DNA of 64,000 bases from Janthinobacterium sp. 1_2014MBL_MicDiv (GCF_001865675.1 NZ_CP011319.1:1302001-1366000), one strand, 5' to 3'; shown: positions 35,587 through 45,188, counted from the first letter of the stretch. A program made the numbers and translations. Notes: generated from the sequence alone by a model not told the origin.

Positions 35587-37095
35587 TCATGTTACGCAGC
35601 TGAAATGCACGCTGACTTTCAGCCCGTGTCCATTGGCGGCCGTCGCCAGTTCCAGCCGGGCGCCGTGCAGGGCGGCGATGTCGCGCACGATGGCCAGGCC
35701 CAGTCCGGCGCCGCCAGGATTGCTCTCGAGTGCCGCACCGACCCGGTAAAACGGCGTAAACACGCGTTCGCGTTCGGCGGGCGGGATGCCGGCGCCGCTG
35801 TCTTCCACTTCCAGTACCGTTTCATTGCCATCGCCGTCACGCTCGGGCACGCGCACGCGCACGCGCAGGATCACGCTGCCGTCCTGCGGCGTGTAGCGCA
35901 GGGCATTGTCGACCAGGTTGGCCACCAGTTCGTGCAGCAGCAGCGCCTGGCCATGCACGGGCGCTTCGTCGGGCGCTTCCAGCGACAGGTCGATATTCTT
36001 GCCGACGGCGGTCATGGCCATTTCCAGGCCCACCTGCTGCGCCACGTCGCGCAGCGGGACGGTGTCCATGGCCAGGGTGTCGCCGCCATGCTCGATGCGC
36101 GCCAGGGTCAGCAGCCGGTTCGCCAGCAGCACGGTCGAATCGGTCGTGACGGCAATCGAGCGCACGATGTCGCGCAGGGCCGCCATGTCGGGCGGCCCGA
36201 CCGCCTGGCGGTCGCACTCGCGCAAGGCCAGTTCGGCCTGTGTTTTCAGCACCGTCAGGGGCGTGCGCAGCTGGTGCGAGGCGTCCGCGATGAAGCGGCG
36301 CTGGCTGGCGATCAGCTGCTGCAGGCGCGACATGGAACCGTTCATGGCGCTCACCAGCGGACGCATCTCCTTGTGCACGAGTGCGGGATCGACGTCGGAC
36401 AGGTCGGACAGGGCGCGCGTCTCGACTTCCGTTTTCAGGCGCATCAGCGGCTGCAGCACCAGGCGCACGGCAAACCACACGAGGGCGCCCATCACCAGTA
36501 TCATCGCCGCCTGCCAGCTGAGCGTATCGAACAGGATCTGGTTCGACAGGCCGCGCCGCGCATCGAGGGTTTCCGCCACCTGGATCAGGGCGATGCCGCG
36601 CATCGAGTCGTCGTACACGGGTTGCAGCAAGGCCGCGATGCGTATCGGCTTGCCGTGGTAGTCGGCATGGTAAAAGCGCACCAGGGCCGGGTAGTTCTGC
36701 GAACGGGGCACGTTCTTCGGCACGGGCGGCAAGTCGCCATAGCCGGAGACCAGCTCGCCGTTGATGCCCGTCACCTTGTAGTAGATGCGTCCCAGGGTAT
36801 CGGTTTCAAAGCTGTCGAGCGCCACGTAGGGCACTTCGGCCACCACCTTGCCGCCGACGATGGAGACGCGCTCGGCCAGCGCGCGCGTCGACGCCAGCAG
36901 CGAGCGGTCGTAGGCCATGTCGGCCGCGTCGAGGGCGTTGCGGTAAACAAAAACGGCATCGAGCAGCACCAGCATGACCAGCGGAATGAGCAGCCAGCGC
37001 AGCAGCTGGCTGCGCAGGCTGCCCAGCGGCCGGCCTTGCGCCCAGCGCCGGCGCAGGCGCTCGAGCAGGGGCAGACGCCGCATGGTGGCGCTCAT
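35587..37095 (-). CDS. TctE/QseC-like sensor histidine kinase
   Basis: Inner-membrane kinase of 502 residues. Transmembrane helices lie at about 31-50 and 193-213, enclosing a periplasmic sensor domain of about 140 residues. HAMP-like and dimerisation segments follow, with phospho-acceptor His274 in FIADASHQLRTPL. The ATPase domain has the N-box LVDNALRYTP and the Gly boxes DSGAGIPP and GAGLGLAIV. The N-terminal domain is of the type in TctE-like kinases that sense tricarboxylates or related ligands. It overlaps the regulator gene by four bases and is divergent from the porin-Bug-ABC transporter genes, which it probably controls (inference). Confidence 0.92.
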   Translation of the reverse strand: MSATMRRLPLLERLRRRWAQGRPLGSLRSQLLRWLLIPLVMLVLLDAVFVYRNALDAADMAYDRSLLASTRALAERVSIVGGKVVAEVPYVALDSFETDTLGRIYYKVTGINGELVSGYGDLPPVPKNVPRSQNYPALVRFYHADYHGKPIRIAALLQPVYDDSMRGIALIQVAETLDARRGLSNQILFDTLSWQAAMILVMGALVWFAVRLVLQPLMRLKTEVETRALSDLSDVDPALVHKEMRPLVSAMNGSMSRLQQLIASQRRFIADASHQLRTPLTVLKTQAELALRECDRQAVGPPDMAALRDIVRSIAVTTDSTVLLANRLLTLARIEHGGDTLAMDTVPLRDVAQQVGLEMAMTAVGKNIDLSLEAPDEAPVHGQALLLHELVANLVDNALRYTPQDGSVILRVRVRVPERDGDGNETVLEVEDSGAGIPPAERERVFTPFYRVGAALESNPGGAGLGLAIVRDIAALHGARLELATAANGHGLKVSVHFSCVT

Positions 37096-37826
37096 TTTGG
37101 CGCGGCAGGCGCCATGGCGCTGCGCGGCTGCAGCAGGTAGCCGATGCCGCGCAGCGTGGTGATGACGGCGCCGTCGGGCGAGCCGCTTTCCACGCCGCCT
37201 TCCGCATTGCTCTCGAGCTTTTTGCGCACGCGGTGGATGTACAGTTCGATGGCGTCCAGGTTGGCGTCGTCGGCCAGGGCGAAGACTTCGTCGAACAGCT
37301 TTTCCTTCGAGACGGCGCGGCCCGAGCGCGTGATCAGCGCCTCGAGCACGGCGTGTTCGCGCGGCGTCAGGGCCAGCGCCGCGCCGCCATAGCTGAACAT
37401 GCGCGTGACGGTATCGAAACTGAGCGCGCCGCAGCTATGCACGAGCGCCTCGTTGCCCTGGCTGCGGCGCAGCAGGGCCTTCACGCGCGCTTCCAGTTCG
37501 GCCAGCTCGAACGGCTTGGCCATGTAGTCGTCGGCGCCCAGGTTCAGTCCCTGCACTTTTTCGTCCAGGCCGCCGCGCGCCGTGAGTATCATGACGGGAG
37601 TCTTGCCGCGCGTGCCGCCGCGCGCGCGCAGGCGGCGCAGCACGTCCAGGCCGTCCATCTTGGGCAGGGTCAGGTCGAGCAGCACCAGCGAGTACTCCTG
37701 CGTGTGCAGCAGGGCGTCGGCATCGGCGCCGTTGTGGGCGGTCTCCACCGTCAGGTGCGCGTCGCGCAGGGCCTTTGCCAGCCAGTGCGACAGCTCCAGA
37801 TGGTCTTCCACTAATAATATGCGCAT
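37092..37826 (-). CDS. TctD/QseB-like OmpR-family response regulator
   Basis: Regulator of 244 residues. The receiver domain has the acidic pair E7-D8, phosphorylated Asp51 in LVLLDLTLPKMDG, Thr in MILTARGG and Lys in DDYMAKPFE. A winged-helix OmpR-type DNA-binding domain follows (about 125-235, LTPREHAVLEALITRSG...DAIELYIHRVRKKL). ATG 37826 is preferred because GGAGA lies five bases upstream; ATG 37838 would add four residues. The 214-bp spacer to the divergent porin gene should contain its operator. Confidence 0.93.
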   Translation of the reverse strand: MRILLVEDHLELSHWLAKALRDAHLTVETAHNGADADALLHTQEYSLVLLDLTLPKMDGLDVLRRLRARGGTRGKTPVMILTARGGLDEKVQGLNLGADDYMAKPFELAELEARVKALLRRSQGNEALVHSCGALSFDTVTRMFSYGGAALALTPREHAVLEALITRSGRAVSKEKLFDEVFALADDANLDAIELYIHRVRKKLESNAEGGVESGSPDGAVITTLRGIGYLLQPRSAMAPAAPK

Positions 37827-38040
37827 GGTCTCCGCCATTCGTTTGAATGGTTGCAGTGTAAGCCTGTCGGCGCGCCGCCGACAGGGGCGGCGATGAATAT
37901 GTTTGTGCCCCTTGTGGCTGGCCGGCGACACCTGTCAGTCTGAAAGCGAATTGAAAGGATCGCGCTCATATAGTGTGATCCTGATTCATGAAATTGATCA
38001 GGCATATCACTAATAACTATATCTAAGGGAGACACGTTAC

Positions 38041-39102
38041 ATGAAGAAATCCGCATTCTCGCTGGCCGCCATGGCAGTCCTGGCCGCCGCCGGCAGCGCC
38101 CAGGCCCAGTCGAACGTCACCCTGTACGGCCGCCTCGATGCCGGCATCAGCAACACCAGCAACGCCGGTCCGAACAAAAGCTCGATGACGCAAGTCAGCT
38201 CGGGCGGCATGAATACCTCGCGTTGGGGCATCCTGGGCAGCGAAGACCTGGGCGGCGGCCTGAAGGCCGTGTTCAATCTGGAAGGCGGCATCCTCGTCGA
38301 CACGGGCGCCGCCGACGGCGCGCTGTTCAAGCGCCAGGCGAATGTGGGCCTGGAAGGCGCGTTTGGCCGCGTCGTGCTGGGCCGTTCGTTTACCACCGTG
38401 TACGACTTCGTGCTGCCGTTCGATCCGATGGCCTATGCGCCGTTCTATTCGTGGGCCACCTCGGCCCATGCGACGGGCCCGAGCAAGTACGGCATGACCA
38501 CCGCCTTCGACAACATGGTCAAATATTCGGGCAAGACCGGCGACTTCAGCTACGGCGCGTCGTACGGCTTCGGCGAACAGACGACGGGCAGCTCGGACAG
38601 CGCCAAGCTGTCGACGGCGCTCACCTACAAGACGGGTCCCGTCAGCCTGCTGGCCACGTATGAGCAGGTCAACGGCAATGCCATCGCCGGCGGCGCGCGC
38701 GACAAGACCACCGTGTACCACCTGGGCGCCATGTATGACGACGGCCCGTGGAAGGTGCAGGCGGCGGCGCGCGACTACAAGCTCGATCCGGCCGCTGCCG
38801 GCAAGGCCGACGTGCGCGGCACCCTGTACTGGGGCGGCGTCAGCTACAAGACGACGCCGGTGATCACCCTGACCGGCGTGATCTACTACCAGGACGTGAA
38901 GAACGTGGCGGCCAACCTCGATGCGGATCCGATCATGTACGTGGCGCGCGTGCGCTATGCGCTGTCCAAGCGCACGGACCTGTACGTCGCTGGCGCCTAT
39001 GCCAAGGCCAAGCACAATCAGCTGGTCAGCCTGTCGCGCGACGACGCCGGTTTCGGCGACACGCAGCGCGGCCTGATCGCCGGCATCCAGCACCGCTTCT
39101 AA
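38041..39102 (+). CDS. General trimeric porin (Gram-negative porin, OmpC/Omp32-like)
   Basis: Outer-membrane porin of 353 residues. The signal peptide (1-22, AQAQ) is followed by the betaproteobacterial porin opening QSNVTLYGRLDAGISNTSNAG, SSGGMNTSRWGILGSEDLGGGLKAVFNLEGG and GRVVLGRSFTTVYD. The C-terminus QRGLIAGIQHRF ends in Phe. It probably supplies outer-membrane entry for the substrate of the transporter genes that follow. AGGGAG precedes the ATG by about ten bases. Confidence 0.95.
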   Translation: MKKSAFSLAAMAVLAAAGSAQAQSNVTLYGRLDAGISNTSNAGPNKSSMTQVSSGGMNTSRWGILGSEDLGGGLKAVFNLEGGILVDTGAADGALFKRQANVGLEGAFGRVVLGRSFTTVYDFVLPFDPMAYAPFYSWATSAHATGPSKYGMTTAFDNMVKYSGKTGDFSYGASYGFGEQTTGSSDSAKLSTALTYKTGPVSLLATYEQVNGNAIAGGARDKTTVYHLGAMYDDGPWKVQAAARDYKLDPAAAGKADVRGTLYWGGVSYKTTPVITLTGVIYYQDVKNVAANLDADPIMYVARVRYALSKRTDLYVAGAYAKAKHNQLVSLSRDDAGFGDTQRGLIAGIQHRF

Positions 39103-39111
39103 GGCATGACC

Positions 39112-40098
39112 ATGCTGCGCGCCCTGTTCCTGTCGTTGCTGTGCCTGTTGCCCGCCGTCGCGGCGGCGCAGGCGCTCGCCCCGGCCGAATGCGTGGTGCC
39201 GTCCAAGCCGGGCGGCGCCATGGATTTGACGTGCAAGCTGGCGAAGAAAGGCCTGGCGCAGGAGGGCGCAGCGGGCGTGGCCGGGGCAGTGGCAAGCCCC
39301 ATGCGCATCAGCTACCTGCCGGGCGGCATCGGCGCGGTAGCCTGGCACTCGATGGTGTCGCAGCGCCGCCGCGCGGAGCCGAACACGTTGGTGGCGTTTT
39401 CGGGCGGCTCGCTGCTCAATCTGGCGCAGGGCAAGTTCGGCAATGCCAAGGCGGGCGACGTGCGCTGGGTCGCGGCGCTGGGCGCCGACTACGGCATGAT
39501 CGCCGTGCGCAGCGATTCGCCGTACAAGACACTGGGCGACCTGATCGCCGCATTGCGCCAGCATCCGGACACGGTGCTGATCGGCGTCTCCGGCACCATC
39601 GGCAGCCAGGACTGGCTGAAGATGGCGCTGGTGGCGCGCCATGCGGGCATCGATCCGAAAGTGCTGCGCTTCGTCGCGCTCGAAGGCGGCGGCGAAGTCT
39701 TCACGGCGATGCAGGCCGACTACGTGCAGGTGGTCTCGGGCGACACGTCGGAAGCCACCCTGAACGCCAGCGCCAACCATGCGCGCGTGCTGGCGGTGCT
39801 GTCGGAGAAGCGCCTGCCCGGCGTGCTGGCCGGCGTGCCGACGGCGCGCGAGCAGGGCGTCGACGTGGTCTGGCCCATCATCCGCGGCGTGTGGATGGGG
39901 CCGCAGGTGCCCGAGGCGGATTACCAGCGCTGGGTGGCCACGTTCGACCGCGCCATGGCCACGCCGCAGTTCGCCGAATGGCGCGCGCAGGCCGGCCTGT
40001 ATCCATTCGCCCTGACGGGGCCGAAGCTGACGGCGTATGTCAGGAAAGCGGTCGATGAGTATGCCAGGCAAGCCACCGAGCTTGGCCTGATGCGCTGA
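39112..40098 (+). CDS. Orphan Bug/TctC-like periplasmic solute-binding protein
   Basis: Periplasmic protein of 328 residues with a signal peptide (AVAAAQA cleavage). It has the Bug (Bordetella uptake gene)/TctC fold signatures: PGGAMDLTCKL near the N-terminus in place of PGG..D, YLPGGIGAVAWHSM, and C-terminal PEADYQRW...FDRAMATPQFAEW. TctC partners normally come with TctA/TctB membrane proteins; none is present. ATG 39112 is chosen because AAGG lies seven bases before it; ATG 39106 is also possible. It sits three bases after the porin reading frame. It may act as an extracytoplasmic sensor partner for the divergent TctE-like kinase (inference). Confidence 0.85.
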   Translation: MLRALFLSLLCLLPAVAAAQALAPAECVVPSKPGGAMDLTCKLAKKGLAQEGAAGVAGAVASPMRISYLPGGIGAVAWHSMVSQRRRAEPNTLVAFSGGSLLNLAQGKFGNAKAGDVRWVAALGADYGMIAVRSDSPYKTLGDLIAALRQHPDTVLIGVSGTIGSQDWLKMALVARHAGIDPKVLRFVALEGGGEVFTAMQADYVQVVSGDTSEATLNASANHARVLAVLSEKRLPGVLAGVPTAREQGVDVVWPIIRGVWMGPQVPEADYQRWVATFDRAMATPQFAEWRAQAGLYPFALTGPKLTAYVRKAVDEYARQATELGLMR

Positions 40099-40145
40099 CC
40101 GCCATTCCATTTAAAAAAATCTATTTCACAGACGGAGACAACCCC

Positions 40146-41243
40146 ATGCAAACCAAGATCCTGCTTCAAGCCGCCATCGCCACCGCATTTGCCAGCCTGG
40201 CCGGCGCCGCGTTCGCGCAAGTGCCGCCCGGCTATCCGGCTGACTACCAGAAAATCATCGACGCGGCCAAGAAGGAAGGCAAGGTGGTGATCTACAGCGC
40301 CACCGACAGCAAGGCCGCCGCACCGTTGATCAAGGATTTCAGCGCCCTGTATCCAGGCATTTCGGTCGAATACAACGACATGAATTCCACCGAAGTGTAC
40401 AACCGCTTCATTTCCGAAGTGGCGGCCGGCGGCAATACGGCCGACGTGATGTGGTCGTCGGCGATGGACTTGCAGATGCGCCTGGCCTCGGACGGCTATG
40501 CGCTGAAGTACAAGTCCGTGGAAGCGGCCAAGATTCCCGGCTGGGCGATGTGGGACGACCAGGCTTACGGCACCACGTTCGAGCCGGCCGCCATTGTCTA
40601 CAACAAGCGACTGCTCGATCCGAAGGAAGTGCCGAAGAACCACGACGACTTCGCCAAGCTGATCGCCACGCCGAAATTCAAGGACAAGGTCACCACCTAC
40701 GACATTGAAAAATCGGGCGTGGGCTTCATGTTCATGGCGCAGGATGCCAAGGAGTACCCGCAATTTTTGGCGCTGCAAAATGCGTTTGGCACGGCCAAGG
40801 TGCGCGTGCAGTCATCGACGGGCACCATGATGGAGCGCATCTCCTCGGGTGAAAACCTGATCGGCTACAACGTGCTGGGCTCCTATGCCCTGGTGCGCGC
40901 CAAGACCGACCCGTCAATCGGCGTGGTGCTGCCCAAGGATTACACCCTGATCCTGTCGCGCGTGCAGTTCATCAACAAGAACGCGAAGAACGTCAACGCC
41001 AGCAAGCTGTGGCTCGATTACATCCTGTCGCACCGCGGCCAGACCATCATCTCGAACGGCGCCAAGCTGTTTGCCATCCGCGCCGACGTCACGGGCGAGA
41101 CCACGTCGGCTGACCTGATCAAGGAAATCGGCGCGGCCAACGTCAAGCCGATCCCCGTGCATCCGATCATCCTGCAATTCTTGGGACCTGCCAAGCGCAT
41201 GGCCTTCCTGAAGCAGTGGAAAGAAACAGCCGGCAAGAAGTAG
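40146..41243 (+). CDS. ABC transporter periplasmic binding protein (AfuA/FbpA-type, family 1)
   Basis: Protein of 365 residues with a signal peptide (1-24, AFAQ). The core has VVIYSATDSKAAAPLIKDFSALYPGISVEYNDM, then ADVMWSSAMDLQMRL, AIVYNKRLL and SGENLIGYNVLGSYAL, typical of the Fe3+/hexose-phosphate/thiamine-type binding proteins. The substrate cannot be read from sequence: the family includes ferric iron, sugar phosphate and phosphonate binders. A structured 200-base spacer separates it from its permease gene. Confidence 0.9.
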   Translation: MQTKILLQAAIATAFASLAGAAFAQVPPGYPADYQKIIDAAKKEGKVVIYSATDSKAAAPLIKDFSALYPGISVEYNDMNSTEVYNRFISEVAAGGNTADVMWSSAMDLQMRLASDGYALKYKSVEAAKIPGWAMWDDQAYGTTFEPAAIVYNKRLLDPKEVPKNHDDFAKLIATPKFKDKVTTYDIEKSGVGFMFMAQDAKEYPQFLALQNAFGTAKVRVQSSTGTMMERISSGENLIGYNVLGSYALVRAKTDPSIGVVLPKDYTLILSRVQFINKNAKNVNASKLWLDYILSHRGQTIISNGAKLFAIRADVTGETTSADLIKEIGAANVKPIPVHPIILQFLGPAKRMAFLKQWKETAGKK

Positions 41244-41415
41244 GAACCTCCGAAAACCCATTGCGCGTCGCGATTTGCGGCCTCCGATGCTCACTGTGCA
41301 TTCGCACAGCTGCGCTTCTCTGGCCAACAGGGGCGCCGAGCCTCATCGCCGCTCGCCACGGGTTTTCTGGAGTTCCCAGGCCGTCTTAGCCGCCCGCGAG
41401 CCTGGCTTGCGGGCG
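41243..41415 (+). other. Structured intergenic element between binding-protein and permease genes
   Basis: The 203-bp spacer holds nested inverted repeats. The outer pair, 41243-41259 with 41360-41376, gives about 16 base pairs with one bulge on each side (core GAAAACCC / GGGTTTTC, flanked by CTCC/GGAG and GGAA/TTCC). An inner hairpin CTGTGC-ATTC-GCACAG lies at 41294-41309, and a third hairpin CGCCCGC / GCGGGCG at 41391-41415. No U-run follows, so this looks like an mRNA-stabilising or differential-expression element, or a dispersed repeat, and less like a simple terminator. Confidence 0.65.
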
Positions 41416-41446
41416 CACGCCGCACCCTTCATTCATTGGATTCATC

Positions 41447-43237
41447 ATGCAAACTGCTATCTTGCCGCTGCCTGCACGGTCGCGTTCTCCCTTGTCGCGC
41501 CTGAACTGGCCGCGCGGCGTGGTCGTGGCGATCACCCTGGTCGCCATCTTCCTGCCGCTGTTCCTGATTTTTTACCAAAGCTTTTTGAACGCGCCCTTCT
41601 TCATGCCGGTGCGCGAATTCGGCTTTGACTCCTACCGTTTCATCTTCGATGATCCCGATTTTTCGATGGCCTTCAAGAATGGCCTGATGCTCGCCTTCGG
41701 CCTGACCGTCATCGCCGTGCCGCTGGGCGGCATGCTGGCCTTCCTGATGGTGCGCACGGACCTGCCCGGCCGCGGCTGGGTAGCGCCCATGCTGCTGGTG
41801 CCGATCTTTGTGTCGCCGATGGTGATGGGCTTTGGCTACGTCGTCTCGATGGGCCCCGTGGGCTTTTATTCGACCTGGGCCAAGGAGCTGCTGGGCTTCG
41901 TGCCCTGGAATATCTATTCATTCACCAGCATCGTCATCATCGCCGGCCTGACGCACGTGCCGCACGTCTACCTGTACGCCTCGTCGGCCCTGAAAAGCCT
42001 CGGCTCGGACGTGGAAGAAGCGGCCCGCGTGGCCGGCGCCTCGCCGGTGCAGGTGATGATGAACGTGTCGCTGCCGATGATCATGCCGGCGCTCGCGTAT
42101 GCGGGCGTGCTGGTGTTCTTCCTCGGCTTCGAGGTGTTCGGCCTGGTGCTGGTGCTCGGCGACCCGGAAGGCCATCTGGTGCTGCCGACCTATCTGTACA
42201 AATTGACGAACAAGCTGGGCACGCCGTCGTACCACCTGATGGCCGCCGTCGCCGTCTGCCTGGTGATGGTGACCATGCCGCTGGTGATGATACAGCGCTG
42301 GCTGCTCAAGTCGGCCAACAAGTATGTGTCGATCAAGGGCAAGGGCGCGCGCAGCAAGGCCATGCCGCTGGGCCGCTGGAAGTGGCTGGCGTTCGCGCTG
42401 CTGGCCGGCTGGCTGATCTTCACCATCATCCTGCCGCTGACGGGCATCGTGCTGCGCTCGTTCGTGCAGTACTGGGGCGAGGGCGTGCACCTGGCCGACG
42501 TGCTGACCCTGCAGCATTTCCGCGATATCTTCGAGCAGCCGTCGCTGGTGCGCGGCATCGTCAACACCATCCTGATCGGCGTCGTCGGCGGCGCCCTGGC
42601 CGTGGGCTGCTACAGCTTCATCGCGCTGGCCATGCACCGCAAGCAGGATGGCATCACGCGCCTGCTCGACTACAGCGTGCTGGTGCCGCGCGCCGTGCCG
42701 GGCCTGCTGGCCGGCCTGTCCTTCCTGTGGGTGTTCCTGTTCGTGCCGGCCTGGCTCGACGGCATATTGAAAGGCATGGACAACGGCGTCGCCCTGTGGC
42801 TCAGCGGTCACGTGATTCCCGTGCTGCGCGAACTGCGTTCGACCATCTTTGCCCTGTGGCTCGCATATTCGGTGGTGTGGATGGCCTATGGCATGCGCCT
42901 GATTTCCACCGCGCTGCTGCAGGTGGGGCCGGAACTGGAAGAGGCGGCGCGCGCCGTCGGCGCCAGCCGCGGCCAGGTGACGCGCGACGTCACCCTGCCG
43001 CTGATCAAGTACGGTTTGCTGGGCGCCTGGCTGATGGTGTTCCTGATCTTCGAGCGCGAATATTCGACCGGCGTGTACCTGCTGTCGCCGGGCACGGAAG
43101 TGATCGGCGCCATGCTGGTATCGCTGTGGGCGGGCGGCTCGACCGACCTGGTGGCGGCGCTGTCCTTCATCAACATCACCCTGGTGGCCATCGGCCTGGG
43201 CATCGCGCTGCGCTTTGGCGTGAAGTTACATAACTAA
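41447..43237 (+). CDS. ABC transporter fused permease (FbpB/AfuB-type)
   Basis: Inner-membrane protein of 596 residues made of two homologous six-helix permease halves. Each half carries an EAA loop that contacts the ATPase: EEAARVAGASPVQVMMNVSLP near residue 190 and EEAARAVGASRGQVTRDVTLP near 500. Fused permeases of this type accompany FbpA/AfuA-like binding proteins. ATG 41447 begins MQTAILPLPARS. It is followed by the ATPase gene after 20 bases. Confidence 0.93.
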   Translation: MQTAILPLPARSRSPLSRLNWPRGVVVAITLVAIFLPLFLIFYQSFLNAPFFMPVREFGFDSYRFIFDDPDFSMAFKNGLMLAFGLTVIAVPLGGMLAFLMVRTDLPGRGWVAPMLLVPIFVSPMVMGFGYVVSMGPVGFYSTWAKELLGFVPWNIYSFTSIVIIAGLTHVPHVYLYASSALKSLGSDVEEAARVAGASPVQVMMNVSLPMIMPALAYAGVLVFFLGFEVFGLVLVLGDPEGHLVLPTYLYKLTNKLGTPSYHLMAAVAVCLVMVTMPLVMIQRWLLKSANKYVSIKGKGARSKAMPLGRWKWLAFALLAGWLIFTIILPLTGIVLRSFVQYWGEGVHLADVLTLQHFRDIFEQPSLVRGIVNTILIGVVGGALAVGCYSFIALAMHRKQDGITRLLDYSVLVPRAVPGLLAGLSFLWVFLFVPAWLDGILKGMDNGVALWLSGHVIPVLRELRSTIFALWLAYSVVWMAYGMRLISTALLQVGPELEEAARAVGASRGQVTRDVTLPLIKYGLLGAWLMVFLIFEREYSTGVYLLSPGTEVIGAMLVSLWAGGSTDLVAALSFINITLVAIGLGIALRFGVKLHN

Positions 43238-43257
43238 TTAAAGACTGAGACAAGATC

Positions 43258-44331
43258 ATGAATGAACTGACCGTCAATGAACTGCACCTGGACTATGGCA
43301 CCGGCGCCTCCGCCAACCCCATCCTGAAGGGGGTCTCGATGCACCTGAAAAAAGGCGAAGTGGTCGCCTTGCTGGGGCCTTCGGGCAGCGGCAAGACCAC
43401 CTTGCTGCGCGCCGTGGCCGGACTGGAAAGCCCGAAGGCGGGCACCATCGAGATCGGCGAGCGCAATGTCTACGACGGCGCGAAGCACTTCGAGATGCCG
43501 GCCGAGCAGCGCAACCTGGGCCTGGTGTTCCAGTCGTACGCGCTGTGGCCGCACAAGACCGTCTTCGACAACGTCGCCTACGGCCTCAAGCTGCGCAAGA
43601 TGGGCACGGCCGATATCGCCGGGCGCGTGAAGGAAGTGCTGACGCAGCTGGGCCTGGGACATCTGGGCGAGCGCTATCCGCATCAGCTGTCCGGCGGCCA
43701 GCAGCAGCGCGTGGCGATCGCCCGGGCACTGGTGTACAACCCGCCCGTGATCCTGCTCGACGAACCGCTGTCGAACCTCGATGCCAAGCTGCGCGAGGAG
43801 GCGCGGGCGTTCCTGCGCGAACTGATCGTGCGCCTGGGCCTGTCCGCGCTGATGGTGACGCATGACCAGGGCGAGGCGATGGCCATTTCCGACCGCATCC
43901 TGCTGCTCAATAACGGCAAGATCGAGCAGCAGGGCACGCCGCAAAGCATGTATGAAACGCCCGATACCCTGTTCACGGCGGAATTCATGGGCAGTAACAA
44001 CCGCCTGCCCGGCAAGGTGGTGCAGCGCGACGGCAACGCCGTGCGCCTGCTGGTCGACGGCGCCGCCATGCAGGGCGTGGCGCGCGGCGCCAACGTCGGT
44101 ACCGAAGTAACTACCATGATCCGCGTCGAGGAAGTGAAAATCAGCGCCACCCCGGTGGACAACGCCATCGAGTTGCCGCTGCTGACCTGCATGTACCTGG
44201 GCGACCGCTGGGAATGCCTGTTCGAGCGCGGCGGCGCCGAGAACATCAGCCTGCGCGCGTATTCGCGCCACAAGCTGGAAGCGGGCAAGTACTGGCTGCA
44301 TATGCCCGCCGATAAGCTCTGGGTGTTTTAA
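43258..44331 (+). CDS. ABC transporter ATP-binding protein (FbpC/AfuC/PotA-type)
   Basis: ATPase of 357 residues. Walker A GPSGSGKTT (about 41-49), signature LSGGQQQRVAIARAL (about 142-156), Walker B VILLDEP, then the H-loop in VTHDQGEAM. A C-terminal TOBE-like regulatory domain occupies about 245-357. It energises import through the fused permease. It is the last gene of the transporter operon, followed by a GC hairpin at 44337-44359. Confidence 0.95.
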   Translation: MNELTVNELHLDYGTGASANPILKGVSMHLKKGEVVALLGPSGSGKTTLLRAVAGLESPKAGTIEIGERNVYDGAKHFEMPAEQRNLGLVFQSYALWPHKTVFDNVAYGLKLRKMGTADIAGRVKEVLTQLGLGHLGERYPHQLSGGQQQRVAIARALVYNPPVILLDEPLSNLDAKLREEARAFLRELIVRLGLSALMVTHDQGEAMAISDRILLLNNGKIEQQGTPQSMYETPDTLFTAEFMGSNNRLPGKVVQRDGNAVRLLVDGAAMQGVARGANVGTEVTTMIRVEEVKISATPVDNAIELPLLTCMYLGDRWECLFERGGAENISLRAYSRHKLEAGKYWLHMPADKLWVF

Positions 44332-44336
44332 CGGCT

Positions 44337-44359
44337 GGGCGCCGGCCTGGCCGGCGCCC
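44337..44359 (+). terminator. GC hairpin after the ABC transporter operon
   Basis: A perfect 9-bp stem, GGGCGCCGG / CCGGCGCCC, with a 5-base loop begins five bases after the stop. There is no U-run, so termination may be partial or Rho-assisted. Confidence 0.5.
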
Positions 44360-45188
44360 CCCAAGCACCTGCGCCGCCGCCGTCACGACGGGCGCCCTGC
44401 GCGCCATGGCCTTGCCGCGCCTGCCTGCATGGCGCGCGCGGGCCGGTTCTTCACCGGCGTCGCCCCGGGCCGCCGTTCCAGCCCCGATTTCCTGCATGCC
44501 GCTCCCCGCCACCTGGCCGGCGCCGACTTCAGCAGCGTATTGATGCTGATGCCGGCCGCCGCCTTTCTGCGCCCGTTGCACAGAGTGGCAAGCCAGCCAG
44601 GCACGCTCATCCTGGTCCTCTTCCCCGCTGCTATTGCCGATCGCTCCATTCTTCTCCATGGCGGGAAGGTGGAGCCGTCAAAGTTGAATCTGTTGGCGGC
44701 CGTGGGCATAAAGCAAGCGCTCTATATTGTTACTGCAGCGTAGCCGGTTTAATCCTCGCTGACATATGTGGAGGGCATCGTGGCATGCCGGGTGGCGGGA
44801 ATGGGGGATGCCAGTTTTTTTGGAGTTTGTATAGACGGCGCGCTGGCCGGTGGCGTCCGATGCCTGCGTTTGCCGCGCCACCGCGCCATGCTGTGCGTGT
44901 TATCTAAAAACAACGCTCTTGTGGTCGTAAAAGAGAGCTTCTTTTTATTGTTGATAAAAAACCTCTTTTTTGAGAATGCAGCTTGTTTGCTGACGAGCGA
45001 CGCTTTTTTCCTCGGAAGATAATAGATGGGATGTTACAAATAGTAACTGGGGCGGCGTATTCCGTAAAACAGGGTTTTAGGCTCCCCATTTAAAAAGTTG
45101 CCGCAGGGCCATTTATTTTAGTTATTTTGACTTCCTTAGTTTATAATTTGAAAAGAACGCCGGCGGGGCTTTTTGCGCAGTTTTGACG
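44360..45188. other. Long non-coding spacer and leader upstream of the APE operon
   Basis: No convincing gene. The first 400 bases are GC-rich with only short overlapping frames on both strands that match nothing I recognise. The last 300 bases turn strongly AT-rich, with several A/T runs and a TATAAT at 45142-45147, though no well-spaced -35 was found. The sharp composition change and length suggest the promoter, and possibly a regulatory leader, of the APE operon. Confidence 0.5.

Noticed and set aside
41275..41628. Open frame of 117 residues across the transporter spacer
   Set aside because: It runs through the structured inverted-repeat element and into the permease gene in another frame; Arg/His/Pro-rich with no similarity seen.
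44383..44743. Two overlapping small open frames (plus 104 and minus 108 residues) in the spacer before the APE operon
   Set aside because: No recognisable domain, no good ribosome site, and both strands are open over the same bases, as expected by chance at this GC content.
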